Notes under the pieces: model-generated
Database searches by the model: none
What the model saw: the letters and a program-made list of their open reading frames with translations, nothing else
What the model was told of the DNA's origin: nothing
Origin: Aquatica leii
Lineage: Eukaryota > Arthropoda > Insecta > Coleoptera > Lampyridae
Assembly (NCBI GenBank): GCA_035610365.1
Contig: CM069436.1
Coordinates: forward strand, 60,217,505-60,281,504
Direction of reading: 5' to 3'
Length of the DNA stretch: 64,000 bases
Translations under genes and position numbers: made by a program
Part shown: positions 34,680 through 45,599 of the stretch, one piece after another
Layout of the letters: each line of letters begins with the position of its first letter
Numbering within the stretch: the stretch's first letter is position 1

Positions 34680-34723
34680 CTACTGGACGGCCGTTTCGCT
34701 CTTTTGGAGCTCATCAGCAGTAG
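34680..34723 (-). ncRNA. Type I hammerhead ribozyme (left arm, minus strand)
   Basis: The minus strand carries the same sequence as the plus-strand copy at 34773-34816: stem I CTACTG/CAGTAG, the CTGATGA core, a 4-bp stem II, GAAA, the short stem III ACG-GC-CGT and the cleavage base C. All core positions are conserved. Confidence 0.85.
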
Positions 34724-34772
34724 GAGATACACCCTAATGTAGTAGTGTGCAAACTACATTAGGGTGTATCTC

Positions 34773-34816
34773 CTACTGCTGATGAGCTCCAAAAGAGCGA
34801 AACGGCCGTCCAGTAG
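34773..34816 (+). ncRNA. Type I hammerhead ribozyme (right arm, plus strand)
   Basis: Stem I pairs CTACTG (34773-34778) with CAGTAG (34811-34816). The core CTGATGA is 34779-34785. Stem II pairs GCTC (34786-34789) with GAGC (34795-34798) around loop CAAAA. GAAA is 34799-34802. Stem III is ACG/CGT (34802-34804 with 34807-34809) around a GC loop, and the cleavage site follows C 34810 in the triplet GTC. Every invariant position is present. The minimal stem III is the architecture of the schistosome satellite hammerhead and of animal retrozymes, which usually work best as dimers. Cleavage is inferred, not shown. Confidence 0.88.
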
Positions 34817-34980
34817 TTCACTCTGGTGGCGTTTGCATAATTGCATTGACATTGCTTACCCCCAATGTCCTTTTACGTTGTGGTTTTATCCCGACGAATA
34901 ATTCACAGCATATTTTGAAATTCGCGGGTGTTAAACTAATGTCAACGTGTCACCACCGTTTATAGCTATTTACAGTAAAC

Positions 34981-36544
34981 TTTAGGCACATAGTAAAATC
35001 ACACTATGAGATGGCTCTACGATCAAACACTTTTGAATAGTAAAAATTATGTATAAGTACGAATTAAAGAAATGAATTTTTATTTAGTTTTAAAAATAAT
35101 TAATTATCAAAATACTAGAAAGACGACGAAAAAGAAATATTACCTATTACAGCAAAGTAAAGATTTTGCAAAAATACTGTATCAATTACAATTCAATTAC
35201 AATAATTATCATAAATGATAATTAAACTAATGCTTATGTATATATTAGTAAAACTGTTGAATTTCTCACATTTTTACCCACATATAAAATAATTAGAGAA
35301 AGAGATCAAAATATTTCAGCAATATTTTATCAAAATTATTTATTAAATGGCAGGTGTATAACAGATCTGATTGTTTGTATTCATAACGTAGTCAAAGATA
35401 TCAGTAATATTCAAGTTTCAAATATATGATAAAACACTGAACCTTTGTTATAATTTTTGCCGATCGAATGCGGTTTTCTTTGACACTGTAGCCCACTACT
35501 ATAATTACCAAATAAATACCTCTTCTTATCTTAATTTATAATCATCACAATAATTATATTGTAGACAATTTTCATGAACAAGAAGGTTTATTTAACGTTT
35601 TTTAGTCTCTAAAATTTTTATAAAATCTATTATAAAGTGATCAGCCTTTAGAAAAAATAAAACTGCAAGCAAATAAATCTTCCTCTAGAAATTTGAGAAA
35701 TACAGGAGTAACAACATACTAATAGGATATTAGTATAATTAAAAATCCTTTTTTGTATAATTTTAACACAACAATATTTAACTACTATACAACTACCTAT
35801 AAATATTAAGTTTAAATATTATTTTATAGTTTACTGTTACTTTAGTTAGAATCTAGGTACGGGTACGTAGTAATACCATTATGATATTATCACAAACATC
35901 ATGTATTTGTTATAGTATGTGCATTATTACGAAAAAGTTAAGTTGCTTTTGGCAGAATGAAAAAAAGCTGCAATGCACAGCTTCAAACAGCAGTTTGAAT
36001 TCTAGTTTTCAGCTATCGGTTTGCAAGGACACGACTAAAATTCATTCAAATTGATATGTAATGTTTAAATCAAAGTGTTTTGAAAAAAAGGATGAAATGA
36101 CTTACATTTAGCCGCATGCATTTTTTTACCTATGCAAATACCCACAAAACGAGTTATAAATAGTATATAATACAAAATTCTATTCATAACAAATTATCAT
36201 TCAGCTGTTCTTTGTCGCTAAAACGATGTATTATTTACAATATTAAAGTTGATATGTTGTTAGGCAACATTAAAAAAATTTGCCTTTCTTTGAAAGATTA
36301 GTGCTCAAAAGTCTTTAAAATTTTGTACATACGTGAAAAAAAAAAATAAATGACCCTAAACGCAGGTACTTTTGGAATATTTAATTTTTTAAAATGTATT
36401 TGAAACACATTTTTAAATACATGTATTTAAATGCTTAACAACACTGGTCGTAAGATTAAAGTAAAAGTAACGTATTATTGTATTTGTAACGTTATAAATG
36501 GACATCATCAAGTAAAATCTGTTTATTAATAATAAACTCCACAA
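34981..36544. other. Foldback interior, right noncoding part
   Basis: AT-rich, no coding frame. The first ~60 bases (ACTATGAGATGGCTCT...) still match the hammerhead repeat at 43 kb; the rest shows nothing I recognise. Confidence 0.5.
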
Positions 36545-37405
36545 AGTTATTACTTTCAAGCATATTTTGATTATTAGTACAGCCAAACGTTTTTGTTAAT
36601 ATGCAAGCACAACATTTTTAATTCGCAGCAACAAATAGTGCAAAATTAGAAGATTATGTTCACACGACCGTGCCTATTTGTTTTTGTTAATGACTTTTTA
36701 GTTATACTAGCACAAAATTTTTAATGAACAGCAATGAATAGCACAAAATTACCACAAAATTATTCGGCAAAACAATTTAAATTTAATCATCTGGACATGG
36801 CAGCGTGAAGTTGACTATACACACTTGTTTTTGGTAATAACTTTTTAAATGCACCGGCACAATATTTTTAATTATCAGCAATAAATAGCACAAAATTAGC
36901 CAAAAATTATTCATTAAAAAAATTAAAATTTGATCATTTGGGTATGGCAGCGTGAAGTTGGCTATACCCATTTGTTTTTGTTAATAACTTTATAAATATA
37001 CTAGCACAAAATTTTTATTCATCAGCAATAAATAGCACAAAATCAGCACAAAATTATTCAGTAAAAAAAAATTAAGTTTGATTACATGGGTATGGCAGCG
37101 TGAATTTGGCCATACCCATTTGTTTTTGTTAATAACTTTATAAATATACTAGCACAAAATTTTTAATTATCAGCAATAAATAGCACAAAATTAGCACAAA
37201 ATTATTCAGTAAAAAAAATTAAGTTTGATTACCTGGGTATGGTAGCGTGAAGTTGGCTATACCCATTTGTTTTTGTTAATAACTTTATAAATATACTAGC
37301 ACAAAATTTTTAATTATCAGCAATAAATAGCACAAAATTAGCACAAAATTTCTAGGTAAAGTATTTTTATGTCCGTCGACTGGGTACGGCCAACTTCACG
37401 GACCT
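36545..37405 (-). repeat. Right terminal inverted repeat with ~148-bp modules
   Basis: Inverted counterpart of 28105-28812 with one more module: GGCAGCGTGAAGTTG-type blocks recur near 36800, 36945, 37093 and 37240. The unequal module number in the two arms implies unequal exchange or slippage within the array. Confidence 0.92.
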
Positions 37406-37414
37406 GAATCAAGA
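37406..37414. repeat. 9-bp target-site duplication GAATCAAGA, right copy
   Basis: Identical to 28096-28104 and directly abuts the terminal CTTCACGGACCT. Confidence 0.92.
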
Positions 37415-39929
37415 TGACTTTAAATATTTTGAGTAAAAAACTTAAACCATTGATTATATATACTTCGTAATGCTTAAACTTAACTTAAACCGCCAAAAGT
37501 AGTTAACTAAGATAACTGCATGTTTTCTTGAATAGTTGACAACTTGGAGTGTTAAGTAGCATTGAAGACAAATAGTAACAGGCAGCTGTATCAGCCAAAA
37601 TACTAGTTGGAAATTCTTAGCGAATGGCATGAAAATCGTGTGTTTTTCTATTTTTAAACAGTATGCGAATAAAGAATGCTAGAGAAACTAAAATAAATAT
37701 AAATATTTAAGTAAAAATTACATTTGTACACAAACCTTACACTGACTGACACTACTGTAAAACAAGAAGGCAAATAATGGAAACTAAATGTTCAAGATAA
37801 AAAACACTAAAGGAAGTATTTAATAATACAAAGCTCTTCTAGCAATAAAAATTTGTGTAAAGAAAACTGCATTAATTACAAAAAACTAATATTCCAGTAG
37901 TAAATGACAGTTCCATCATGTACTTGATAGCTCTATTTGTTAAAAGTGTTGTTGATATCAATGAGATAAAAGCAGTTATTGCATTTTCTCGTTCTCAGTA
38001 TTATAAAAATGTTGTCTCTAAACGTTTCAATATAGTCATTCTGAAAATTCCCAAAATTTATTAACCGCCACAATTTTTAACGTACCTAGTTTAACATTTA
38101 CCAACTTTAGCTATCTCTTAAAAACCATCGTACTTTTACATTTAAATAATTGAAGTAAATTTCTTTGTTATTCTATGTATAACGTTAGTATAATTTATAT
38201 TTTGGTAAAAGTCTTACGTCAAACACTTGACATTTTCGTTTCATGACATATAAACAAATTTTGACAAAAAGTTTAAAAGAAGAAACTATATATCTTCGTT
38301 AGAAATTTATTTATTTAAAGTTCATAAACAATGACTTACTCAGAAAAATATTTACTGCAAATAGAGCAATTTGGTTACGAAAACACAGACATAGCAACAA
38401 ATCGTGGTTTAGAAAATAATGTTGAACTGATGCTTATTGAAGTGCATTTAAGCTGTATGTTTCTTATATTAAAAAAGATGATAATTGAATTGCACAAATT
38501 AAAAAATGTTTATTGATGTTGTGCGGTAATTTACGTATCTGTGTTACAAGTGATTTACGTAGCAAATAAAATCCACTAATTTTGATGTATTATTATAAAT
38601 AAAAATATACAAATGTAATAAATTCGTTATTTAAAGTTTTATTCTAAAAAAAAGACTGATTTTAACTTAACCAGTTGAGCCAAAGTAAAATTAAATAAAT
38701 ACTAAAATTTTATGGGAAGTTTGAAAATTAGTCAATACTATTGTATTAGATTTTAAAAAAACGGTGATTAAAATACTACAGATTTAATTTATGTTTAATT
38801 TCGTTGGTAAACAATAACTGTTTCTCAAAAATTTTATATTTTTTTTTAATTGTGTACTTACAAAAATTATAATTTATCAGGTTAGTACTAGTAGTTCTGC
38901 AGCATCTCTATGAAACAACTGAAAAACATAAAAAAAAAAAAAGAAATTATTGAAGAATAAAGGTTCGTACTCACAGCAGCGGATCCGTAGGCGGATTTCC
39001 TGTGATTGGTTCATTTGGGTCAAAGTCAAACACAACTGACATTTTCGCGGCGCGGCAAAATCTAAATTCTAGGGGGCGCACAGTGGGCTAGAATCTGCAA
39101 AAAGTGGCAAAAATCGATTTTCTGAAAGTACAAATATGTATTTCAAATTTTGTTGGTACTTAAATAGATAGCGGATGCTTCCTTTCCTGGAAGAACCTCA
39201 CTGAACAAAATTTTTACCTTCTAAGCCCTTCGAAAAATAGACTTTACTGTACACTTAATCATTGCTACTTCAACGCATTTTATAATCAGACTTCGACTCG
39301 TTATTGTGTCTAAAAGACGTTTGTGTTTTAAGTAAAATTTCTCAAAAAACTTTATTGAGGTATGCACACATTAATGTATATATACTGGTATGTTGATTGT
39401 CTGTCTATGTATGGCAATTGTTTACATAGATCATGATGGTGCTGATTGTTAAGTTGTTCTCTCTTAGTGCAGTTTGTTTGTAGAAACAAGAAAAGTCCTA
39501 TGAGTTCCCGCTCTAAAAAAATTCTTAAAAATACCTTAGTTATTGCTTAATATCCTAATCAAAAATTGTAGACCCATTCAGCCCCATTTATGAAATATTC
39601 TTATTTTTATCAGACGCCGCACGTGCATGTTATGCCTACTCAGAGTAAATTCGCGCCGCGGTATTAGACTACAGGGCACTTACGCCTTTTTCAGAATAAA
39701 TAAATTTAAGATTTGTCCAATAAATAAATGTAAATACAATGCAACATTATTGTTTGTAAGATTTTGTATTAAAGCTATTGCTGCATGCATTAAAAATAAT
39801 AGTTTTTACAAAACTCATTATAACGTTAAAGTAATCCATTACTCAAATTGGAGTAGTATATACTTACACGATTAAATTATTTAAACTCAAAGTGTTCTCC
39901 ACAAATATGTTTTAGTTTTAATTTATTTT
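37415..39929. other. AT-rich region without recognised gene
   Basis: Sequence right after the Foldback element may continue the gypsy-2 LTR remnant for some tens of bases. Short open stretches (38331-38516 and 39627-39875) have no recognisable domain. A more GC-rich patch near 38985-39075 was not identified. Confidence 0.45.
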
Positions 39930-39931
39930 AA

Positions 39932-39964
39932 ACATGTTTCGACATTTTTAAATGTCATCATCAG
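39932..39964 (-). other. CTGATGA-hairpin-GAAAC motif, degenerate hammerhead-like
   Basis: The minus strand reads CTGATGATGACATTT... then ...AAATGTCGAAACATGTTT: a GACATTT/AAATGTC hairpin between CTGATGA and GAAAC. One extra base sits between the core and the hairpin, and no convincing stem I flanks it. The same motif with a different hairpin occurs at 63599-63628. Confidence 0.5.
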
Positions 39965-39989
39965 TATACCTACAAAATTATAAATTATT

Positions 39990-40641
39990 AAAAATACAGT
40001 TAATACATTTCATTATTAAAAAATTGAACTGACAAGTGTCAAAAACAATAAATGAAACTATCAATAAACAAACAGCCAGAAGTGATAAGAAAATAAATTA
40101 AAGTTAAAATTTTTCTAATTTGTTGAAACATTTTTCACATTTGTGTCAATTCCAGTATTTTCAGAAGTAATACAAATTTTATAAAAATAAATACGTGTGT
40201 AACTACCTTGCATTGTATTTATAATATTGATAATGGTAAATACAAAGAGTCTTTTATTAAAGATATGTATACATAATAGTCTATAAGTTATTATGGTGAA
40301 ACGCCCTGTATAATACTTGGATACTTATTAGTTTAATTTTTCTCGTGTATTTTCAGAAATTTGTTTAATCGAAATGTTGACAAGGAGACATCTTTTTGAT
40401 ACGTTGTATCAAAGAAAGGGCGAGAGATGCTCTTATCAGACTGAATATTTGTTTAAGTATTTGGTGCATCATTACCACCTTGAAAATAATCCAACAGCTG
40501 CCGCACAACAGAAAAACAAACAATGCAAAATTCTGCAGTTCCGTTTATACAACACTGACAACGGTTTCTAATTTCATGCCCAGGTTTTTACAATAAAATG
40601 GAACCTAGTTTAGGAAGCCGTTAATTTTTTACAAGGGCGAA
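39990..40641. other. AT-rich region without recognised gene
   Basis: Small overlapping open frames at 40374-40596 have no recognised domain. Confidence 0.4.
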
Positions 40642-40860
40642 ATGGTCACTGTTAATGAAGAATTACAACTTTTGGGAAGCGGCGTACACAGTGGACGTTC
40701 TAAACTGCCGTATTCAGAGAGTAGTTTAAGAACAAAACGAAGAAAAGCTGATCAGCTAACTGCAAGCTTCTGCGGCAAACCTCATTGCCGAGACAGTTTT
40801 AACGGCTTCCACAAGAGCCACTAAAATACGAGAAGTTTGGCATTTCAATCGTAGTAGAAG
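40642..40860 (+). pseudogene. Unidentified coding remnant, Arg/Lys-rich
   Basis: Starts MVTVNEELQLLGSG and continues KLPYSESSLRTKRRKADQLT. A one-base shift near 40767 then leads into ASAANLIAETVLTASTRATK in another frame. The continuous sense across the shift and the basic SESSLRTKRRK motif suggest a real, decayed coding sequence rather than chance. The style resembles N-terminal segments of repetitive arthropod proteins linked to transposons, but I cannot name the family. Neighbouring DNA gives no further clue. Confidence 0.35.
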
Positions 40861-41129
40861 CCAAGGAGACAAAGCATCAATATTTAATTCATAGGCAAAC
40901 TAGGAAACAACAGTTTGCAAATATATAACCGTCGTATGAAATTTTTTTGTCTGAATGCTAAACATTTTGACATGATGATTTTTACAAAACCGATTTCATA
41001 AGCAAAACTTCTAAACATTTGTAGAACTTGAGACTGTAAGAACCTAGACCTGCAGCAGCCTGCAATCACGTACCAGTAATCTAATCACCCCAAAAGAAGC
41101 AACGACAACTGAAAACTTCGATGAGAGGA

Positions 41130-41250
41130 TCGTTAGTGTGTAAATAATAGAATTCAGCTTGATCTTTGATGTGCCGATTATAATGTAATTAAAAGAGCGC
41201 AAAAACATAAGAAACTACAGATGCCCGTTTAGACCTGACAACGTTTAAGG
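41130..41250 (-). repeat. Fragment related to the gypsy-1 LTR region
   Basis: About 41150-41225 aligns with 6900-6965: CTTGATCTTTGATGTGC, then ATTATAATGTAATTAAAAGA and GCGCAAAAACATAAGAAACT, with scattered substitutions. No coding part of the element is next to it, so it may be a piece of a solo LTR. Confidence 0.45.
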
Positions 41251-43029
41251 TAGATAAATCAACTAACACAAGTGTAACAACGAGTATATTCATTTTAACG
41301 ATAGCATAAAAGAATAAAAACAAATAGAATAAGAAATATATATAACAACTAAGGGTTTGTCAACAAATATCGCAGTACAGCTATTTAACGTTACATTCAA
41401 TAAATTAACGTTAGTAAATACAACAAAATACTGTAAATTCTTATGAATTTATGGTAATTGCACAATATTGAAACCAAGCGCACTGCCTAAAACTGATTAC
41501 ATAAATACAAAAATGTTGCGTACGTTAGTCGTGATAACAAGCGTAATGTATATGTCTAATCGTGCGTACATGCGACAGATCTCAAAGCAAATTAACAAAC
41601 ATAAGGAACAGAGTACTTACTCAGCGTTCCTAATATGCATTTAACTAATGGCATATCCAACACAATCATCCCACAAGTTACCACAAATAAAATGTTAAAA
41701 GTTTCATAAGATGATTAAAACCAAATTGCGTTAAGCTTCCCAAAGTCATTTGAGGTACATCAACAAACGTGTCCCCAATTCGTTGTAATTCCTGCCTCAG
41801 TAGCAGAAATCTAAGCGGTTATTTTTGATTTTCCATCTAACGTAGATCAACATAATACGCATCTGGTGAGTAACCTCTAACGCGTAAACGACATTTATGC
41901 CTGGTCGGAATTCATACAGCACGAAAATTATACCAAGATTAACATATATCACTAATAAGTTTAACGAACTTGGTTAGTGAACAAAGAAACATGTATTCTG
42001 ACAAATTGTAACTCAACAACTAAACGATTTAGAATCTGTAAAAAAAAAAGATGTAAATTATAACACTTTTAATCTGTTTTAAAATATTATTTTAGCTATA
42101 AATTTGTATGTTCTATTTATAGTCTGCTGTTTCTGTAAGCACTTGTAGATCAAAAATTGTAGACAAAATCAAAAATTCAAAACAAATGGAAAAATCTAAT
42201 TTAGACAATTACATTTTTTTCTATAGACAGTTAATTTGTTGTAATTAATGAAAACATTAAAAACCAAAAAGAATAAGATTATAAAAATAAGTTTTGACAA
42301 GCATATTTCTTGGTTATTTCAAAAAAGTCTGAAAACCGGTTTGATTTCAATCCGAACTTCAGACCACCAAGTTTCGGGTACATATTTAATTAAGAACAAA
42401 AATTTTTTAATAATTTCATTTAATTAAATGTAATAGAACTGTATGCTAGTATATTTTGTAGATTACACGAGTTGATTTGCAATTCGTGGCTATAATGCAA
42501 CTTTGTAATCTTGTTACCAAATTTTTTCCTAGTGTTTGGTAACAACCACGTCACCACAAGTAGCTTAAATGTTCATGAATGAGCGTGGTTAAAAAATGAT
42601 TTAAAAAACTAGGCGCCACTCCTCAGTAACCATACAACCTTTGGCTCGGAGACAACAAGACTACATATGAACCCACTGACAAAGAAATTAGGAGAAAACC
42701 AAACAATATTCAACAAGAAAACGTACTAAATTGTTTATATATTTCTTTAATCGATAACAAAATACCACTAAACAGCAAATCAATCAAGCATTAACAGTTA
42801 CATGCAGTTAAGACAATGTACTTATTCAAAAGTGAGACGTGAATGCGTAATTTAGTATAATAACATAAGACTTACCCCGCACCTAAAATTGTTGTTTGGA
42901 GATAGCTAGTAATCATCAAATTTTGATCAAATTAATGATCTCTGCTTTTAGGAGGATACACAAAAACAAAGAGTTCAGCTTATTTGCGAAGTTTCGTGAT
43001 AATGAACCAGCAATTCATTAGGCCGCTGC
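41251..43029. other. AT-rich region without recognised gene
   Basis: No coding frame, repeat or RNA gene supported. Confidence 0.45.
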
Positions 43030-43420
43030 AGTGAATCAGATGGCTCTGCTATCAAACGTTATTAAAGGTTACCCTATTCATACTTGAATATAAAGCTATA
43101 GGGTGGTTGTCAATGCAATTGTCAGAATTACATTAGAGTGTCCTGCTACTGCTGATGAGCCCCAAAGAGCGAAACGACCGCCCAGTAGTTCACTCTGGTC
43201 GCATTTGCACAATTGCATTGACATTGCTTTACCCCCAATGTCCTTTACGTTGTGGTTTAATTTCGCTGTTTTATTCAAAACTATTTTGAAATATGCAGGT
43301 GTAAAGTCAACTTAAAACGTTTACCACCGTAATAGCTTATTTACAGTTATCTTTTATACATAGTAACTTATACTATGAGATGGCTCTGCTATCAAACGTT
43401 GTTAATGGTTAAATTTTAGC
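43030..43420 (+). repeat. Hammerhead-bearing repeat, 340-bp period (retrozyme-like)
   Basis: The motif AGATGGCTCTGCTATCAAAC occurs at 43038 and again at 43378, exactly 340 bases apart; the rest of the unit between them aligns with the right arm of the palindrome at 34753-34973 and beyond. One full unit plus the start of a second is what a tandemly arranged, circular-RNA-derived repeat would leave. Confidence 0.8.
43146..43188 (+). ncRNA. Degenerate type I hammerhead ribozyme
   Basis: Stem I CTACTG/CAGTAG and the CTGATGA and GAAAC cores are intact. A C-A mismatch has appeared in stem II (43161 against 43168), and the position before the cleavage base is C instead of T (43181), which breaks the A15.1-U16.1 pair. 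It is therefore probably weak or inactive, unlike the copies at 34.7 kb. Confidence 0.75.
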
Positions 43421-44160
43421 CAAAAAGAACAATGGCGTCAAACGCTATTTTGACTATTGGTGTCCGCTTACTAGTGACGTGGTAAACATTTTATTTAAAT
43501 GCGAATTTTAGAAAACTAATTATTAACGACACGTAATAATTTTTTTTAATGTTTTATACAACTTTAGCAACTGCCAAATACACACTTGATTAACCTGTGA
43601 TTTATTTTTTAATCTAGTCTGAAAAACTACATTTTTGGAAAAGCTATAATCATTTGTTGCTCCGACTCACCATATCTGAAAATCAACCGAAAGCTTCAAA
43701 ATATAAGTAAAGCCTGGCTCAAAAGCACCTTCGTTATTTGAGCTGACCAAAGCTTAGAGCATAAGCTATTATTAAAACGTAAACTCAGCAAAATTACACA
43801 TATTATAAATTCGAGTTTTAGCTCTGTCGGTTTAAAATTCGGTGCGATTTTGAAATGGCTATCAAACCAAGACGCCGGATCAAATTTCGGGTCAATGTTA
43901 AATTTTTTAATTGTAATCGATCCGAGCTTTCGTCAAAGTGCGGCTCTACCCGGTCCAATTTGGTACTTGCGGACAAGTGACAACGGTATATTTAAACATA
44001 ATTTGATAAAAATTCAAAATAATTGCTATAAAACCACCAACATTTGCAGTCTTACAAAGCTTTATAGTGTATATTACAATAAGAGGTGTTATTTTATTAA
44101 AAAATTTATATCTTAGAAAAATTCGAGGCCAAACGAATTGGTGAAGCAAACTGATATTTA
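43421..44160. other. Noncoding stretch
   Basis: Open stretches on both strands (43850-44116 and 44272-43946) share no recognisable motif. It may include the eroded 3' end of the next gypsy relic. Confidence 0.4.
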
Positions 44161-44168
44161 TATTTTTC

Positions 44169-45576
44169 TCAGATTGTATTGCGTTGTTCTCTACGATAAT
44201 CTGCCGTTTTTTCCATAGTACTTTGCTTAAACTTCGGGTTTTTAAAAAAAATTTGTGCAAGCTTTGAGACATTCAAAAATCTATCAATGCATGTAAAGCA
44301 ATAGCGTTTACTTTCAAAAACGAAAAGTGGTTCCACGATATGGAGTAGACATGTTGAAAACGGGCTATTCGAAACTGAATGTTTCAATACGAGCGGTTGT
44401 GGCACGTCACTTGTTTAAAATCCAGTGAACTTCCAAGACATAAATGCGCTTGCATATCTTCGTCGTGTATTTGTGTTTCTTCGGCAAGTTTGACAAAGTC
44501 GATTAAAGGCGTTTCAATGCTGTCGACATTGCGACAACGTTTTTTTTTGTTAGAGATGTGACGAATGCCAATCAAAAATTGCAAAATAAAATTTAGATGT
44601 CGTAGCGAACATTTTTTAGATTTTTGTGGAAACGCGTATGAGATATGCTTGTGACCTGTAAAAATTGTAAATTGTCTTCCTTCAATCTTGTGTTGGATAA
44701 CAAGGTAGATGACTTGTAGTTTACGGTTGTAGGTTCTATATTTGTTCTCAACTGTCAAAAATCTAAAAGAAAAGAAAAGTAGTTGCCATTTACCTTGATC
44801 ATGTTTTTGAAATGAGACTACGATAACATCATTGAATGCGTCGCTGATAATAGCTAGATGCGCATTCGATTTAAGATAAGCTAAAATTGTGGTTTGAGTA
44901 ACACTCTTTTTATAGGCGTTGAATGCAATGTTTGCTTTGCTGAACCAAACAAACTTTGTTGAATTTTTGAGATTTTCACAAGGAATATTGTTGAAGGGCG
45001 CTTGAAGTGCAATATTTGACATAAAACATCAACAAAAAGTAATCTTTCTCAAAAATTGACGTATTGTTTAATGGTTTTTGGTTTTGAAATGTTACGACTA
45101 GCGTCTATTTTTTTTTCTAGTGTTGTACCTTTGGTAGAGACAGTGTATTTAAGAAGTCTAACTGAAGAAACTTCAAAAAGGCATTTTGCAAAATTGATCA
45201 GAAATTCATGTTGTTTTAAGCGTTCGAAAAGAACCCCGAATTGGCACATGTGTTTTTTGTTGGTTTATAGAATTTTTGCCAATATTTGATATACAAGATA
45301 GTTGAGTTATTTTATAAAATTCCTTCAGAAGTTTGTGAAATGTTTTGGTGTTGTTCGAGCTTCTTTAACAATGTTGGTAAATGAGCCAGAAAGTTTGTTG
45401 TTCCGGATGTCTACTAGAGGTTGATAGTGTAGCAAGAAATTAATTCCAAGCTTGTAATACCAACATGTCAGAAAATTGTTTTTATCAGTTTTGTAAAGAT
45501 CTGTGGTGAGAAGGGCTGCGTTAATAGTTTCGTAATCGTTTGTAGCTACAGCGGTGAAATTAATTAAAATTAGCAA
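44169..45576 (-). pseudogene. pol: gypsy-3 pol relic
   Basis: At 45576-45325 is the protease end, LGINFLLHYQPLVDIRNNKL (the GADFLxHFxLLVD motif). At 45249-45049 is the RT end: LFERLKQHEFLINFAKC, then LKYTVSTKGT and ISKPKTIKQ. Most of the RT catalytic region between them is deleted. At 45022-44384 is RNase H: ISDAFNDVIVVSFQ, KYRTYNRKLQVIYLVIQHKI, and GRQFTIFTGHKHISYAF. At about 44360-44290 an integrase remnant reads VEPLFVFESKRYCFTCIDRF, where the family has a catalytic Asp in VDIVGPL; here that residue is lost. It cannot encode a working enzyme. Confidence 0.82.
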
Positions 45577-45599
45577 TTTTGTCGCAAGAGTAAACGTAA

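Larger units (their letters stand above)
34534..34973. repeat. 440-bp palindrome: head-to-head hammerhead-bearing repeat
   Basis: Two arms of roughly 210-220 bp separated by a 9-nt loop (AGTGTGCAA, 34744-34752). The inner ~140 bp of each arm match almost perfectly; the left arm lacks about 12 bases near 34613 and has a few substitutions. Each arm encodes the same type I hammerhead ribozyme, so the two diverge on opposite strands. The right arm continues for another ~60 bp in similarity to 43346-43410. It lies in the noncoding part of the Foldback element and is foreign to it. Confidence 0.93.
28105..37405 (-). mobile_element. Foldback/NOF-like Mutator-superfamily DNA transposon
   Basis: 9301 bp with perfect outer inverted ends (AGGTCCGTGAAGTTGGCC at left, its complement at right) and a 9-bp target duplication. 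The long inverted repeats are built of ~148-bp tandem modules, the hallmark of Foldback elements. A multi-exon transposase-like gene lies on the minus strand (33379-29772). About 0.95 kb lies 3' of the gene and 3.1 kb 5' of it; the latter contains a later hammerhead-bearing insertion. The gene has frameshifts and stops, so this copy is no longer autonomous, although its ends look complete. Confidence 0.92.

Noticed and set aside
36783..36971. Small open frame in the Foldback right arm
   Set aside because: It spans two repeat modules and shows the same short peptide twice; it is a by-product of the tandem repeats.
43103..43315. Open frames on both strands across the hammerhead repeat
   Set aside because: The sequence is explained by the noncoding ribozyme repeat; the frames are not kept in the copy at 34.7 kb.
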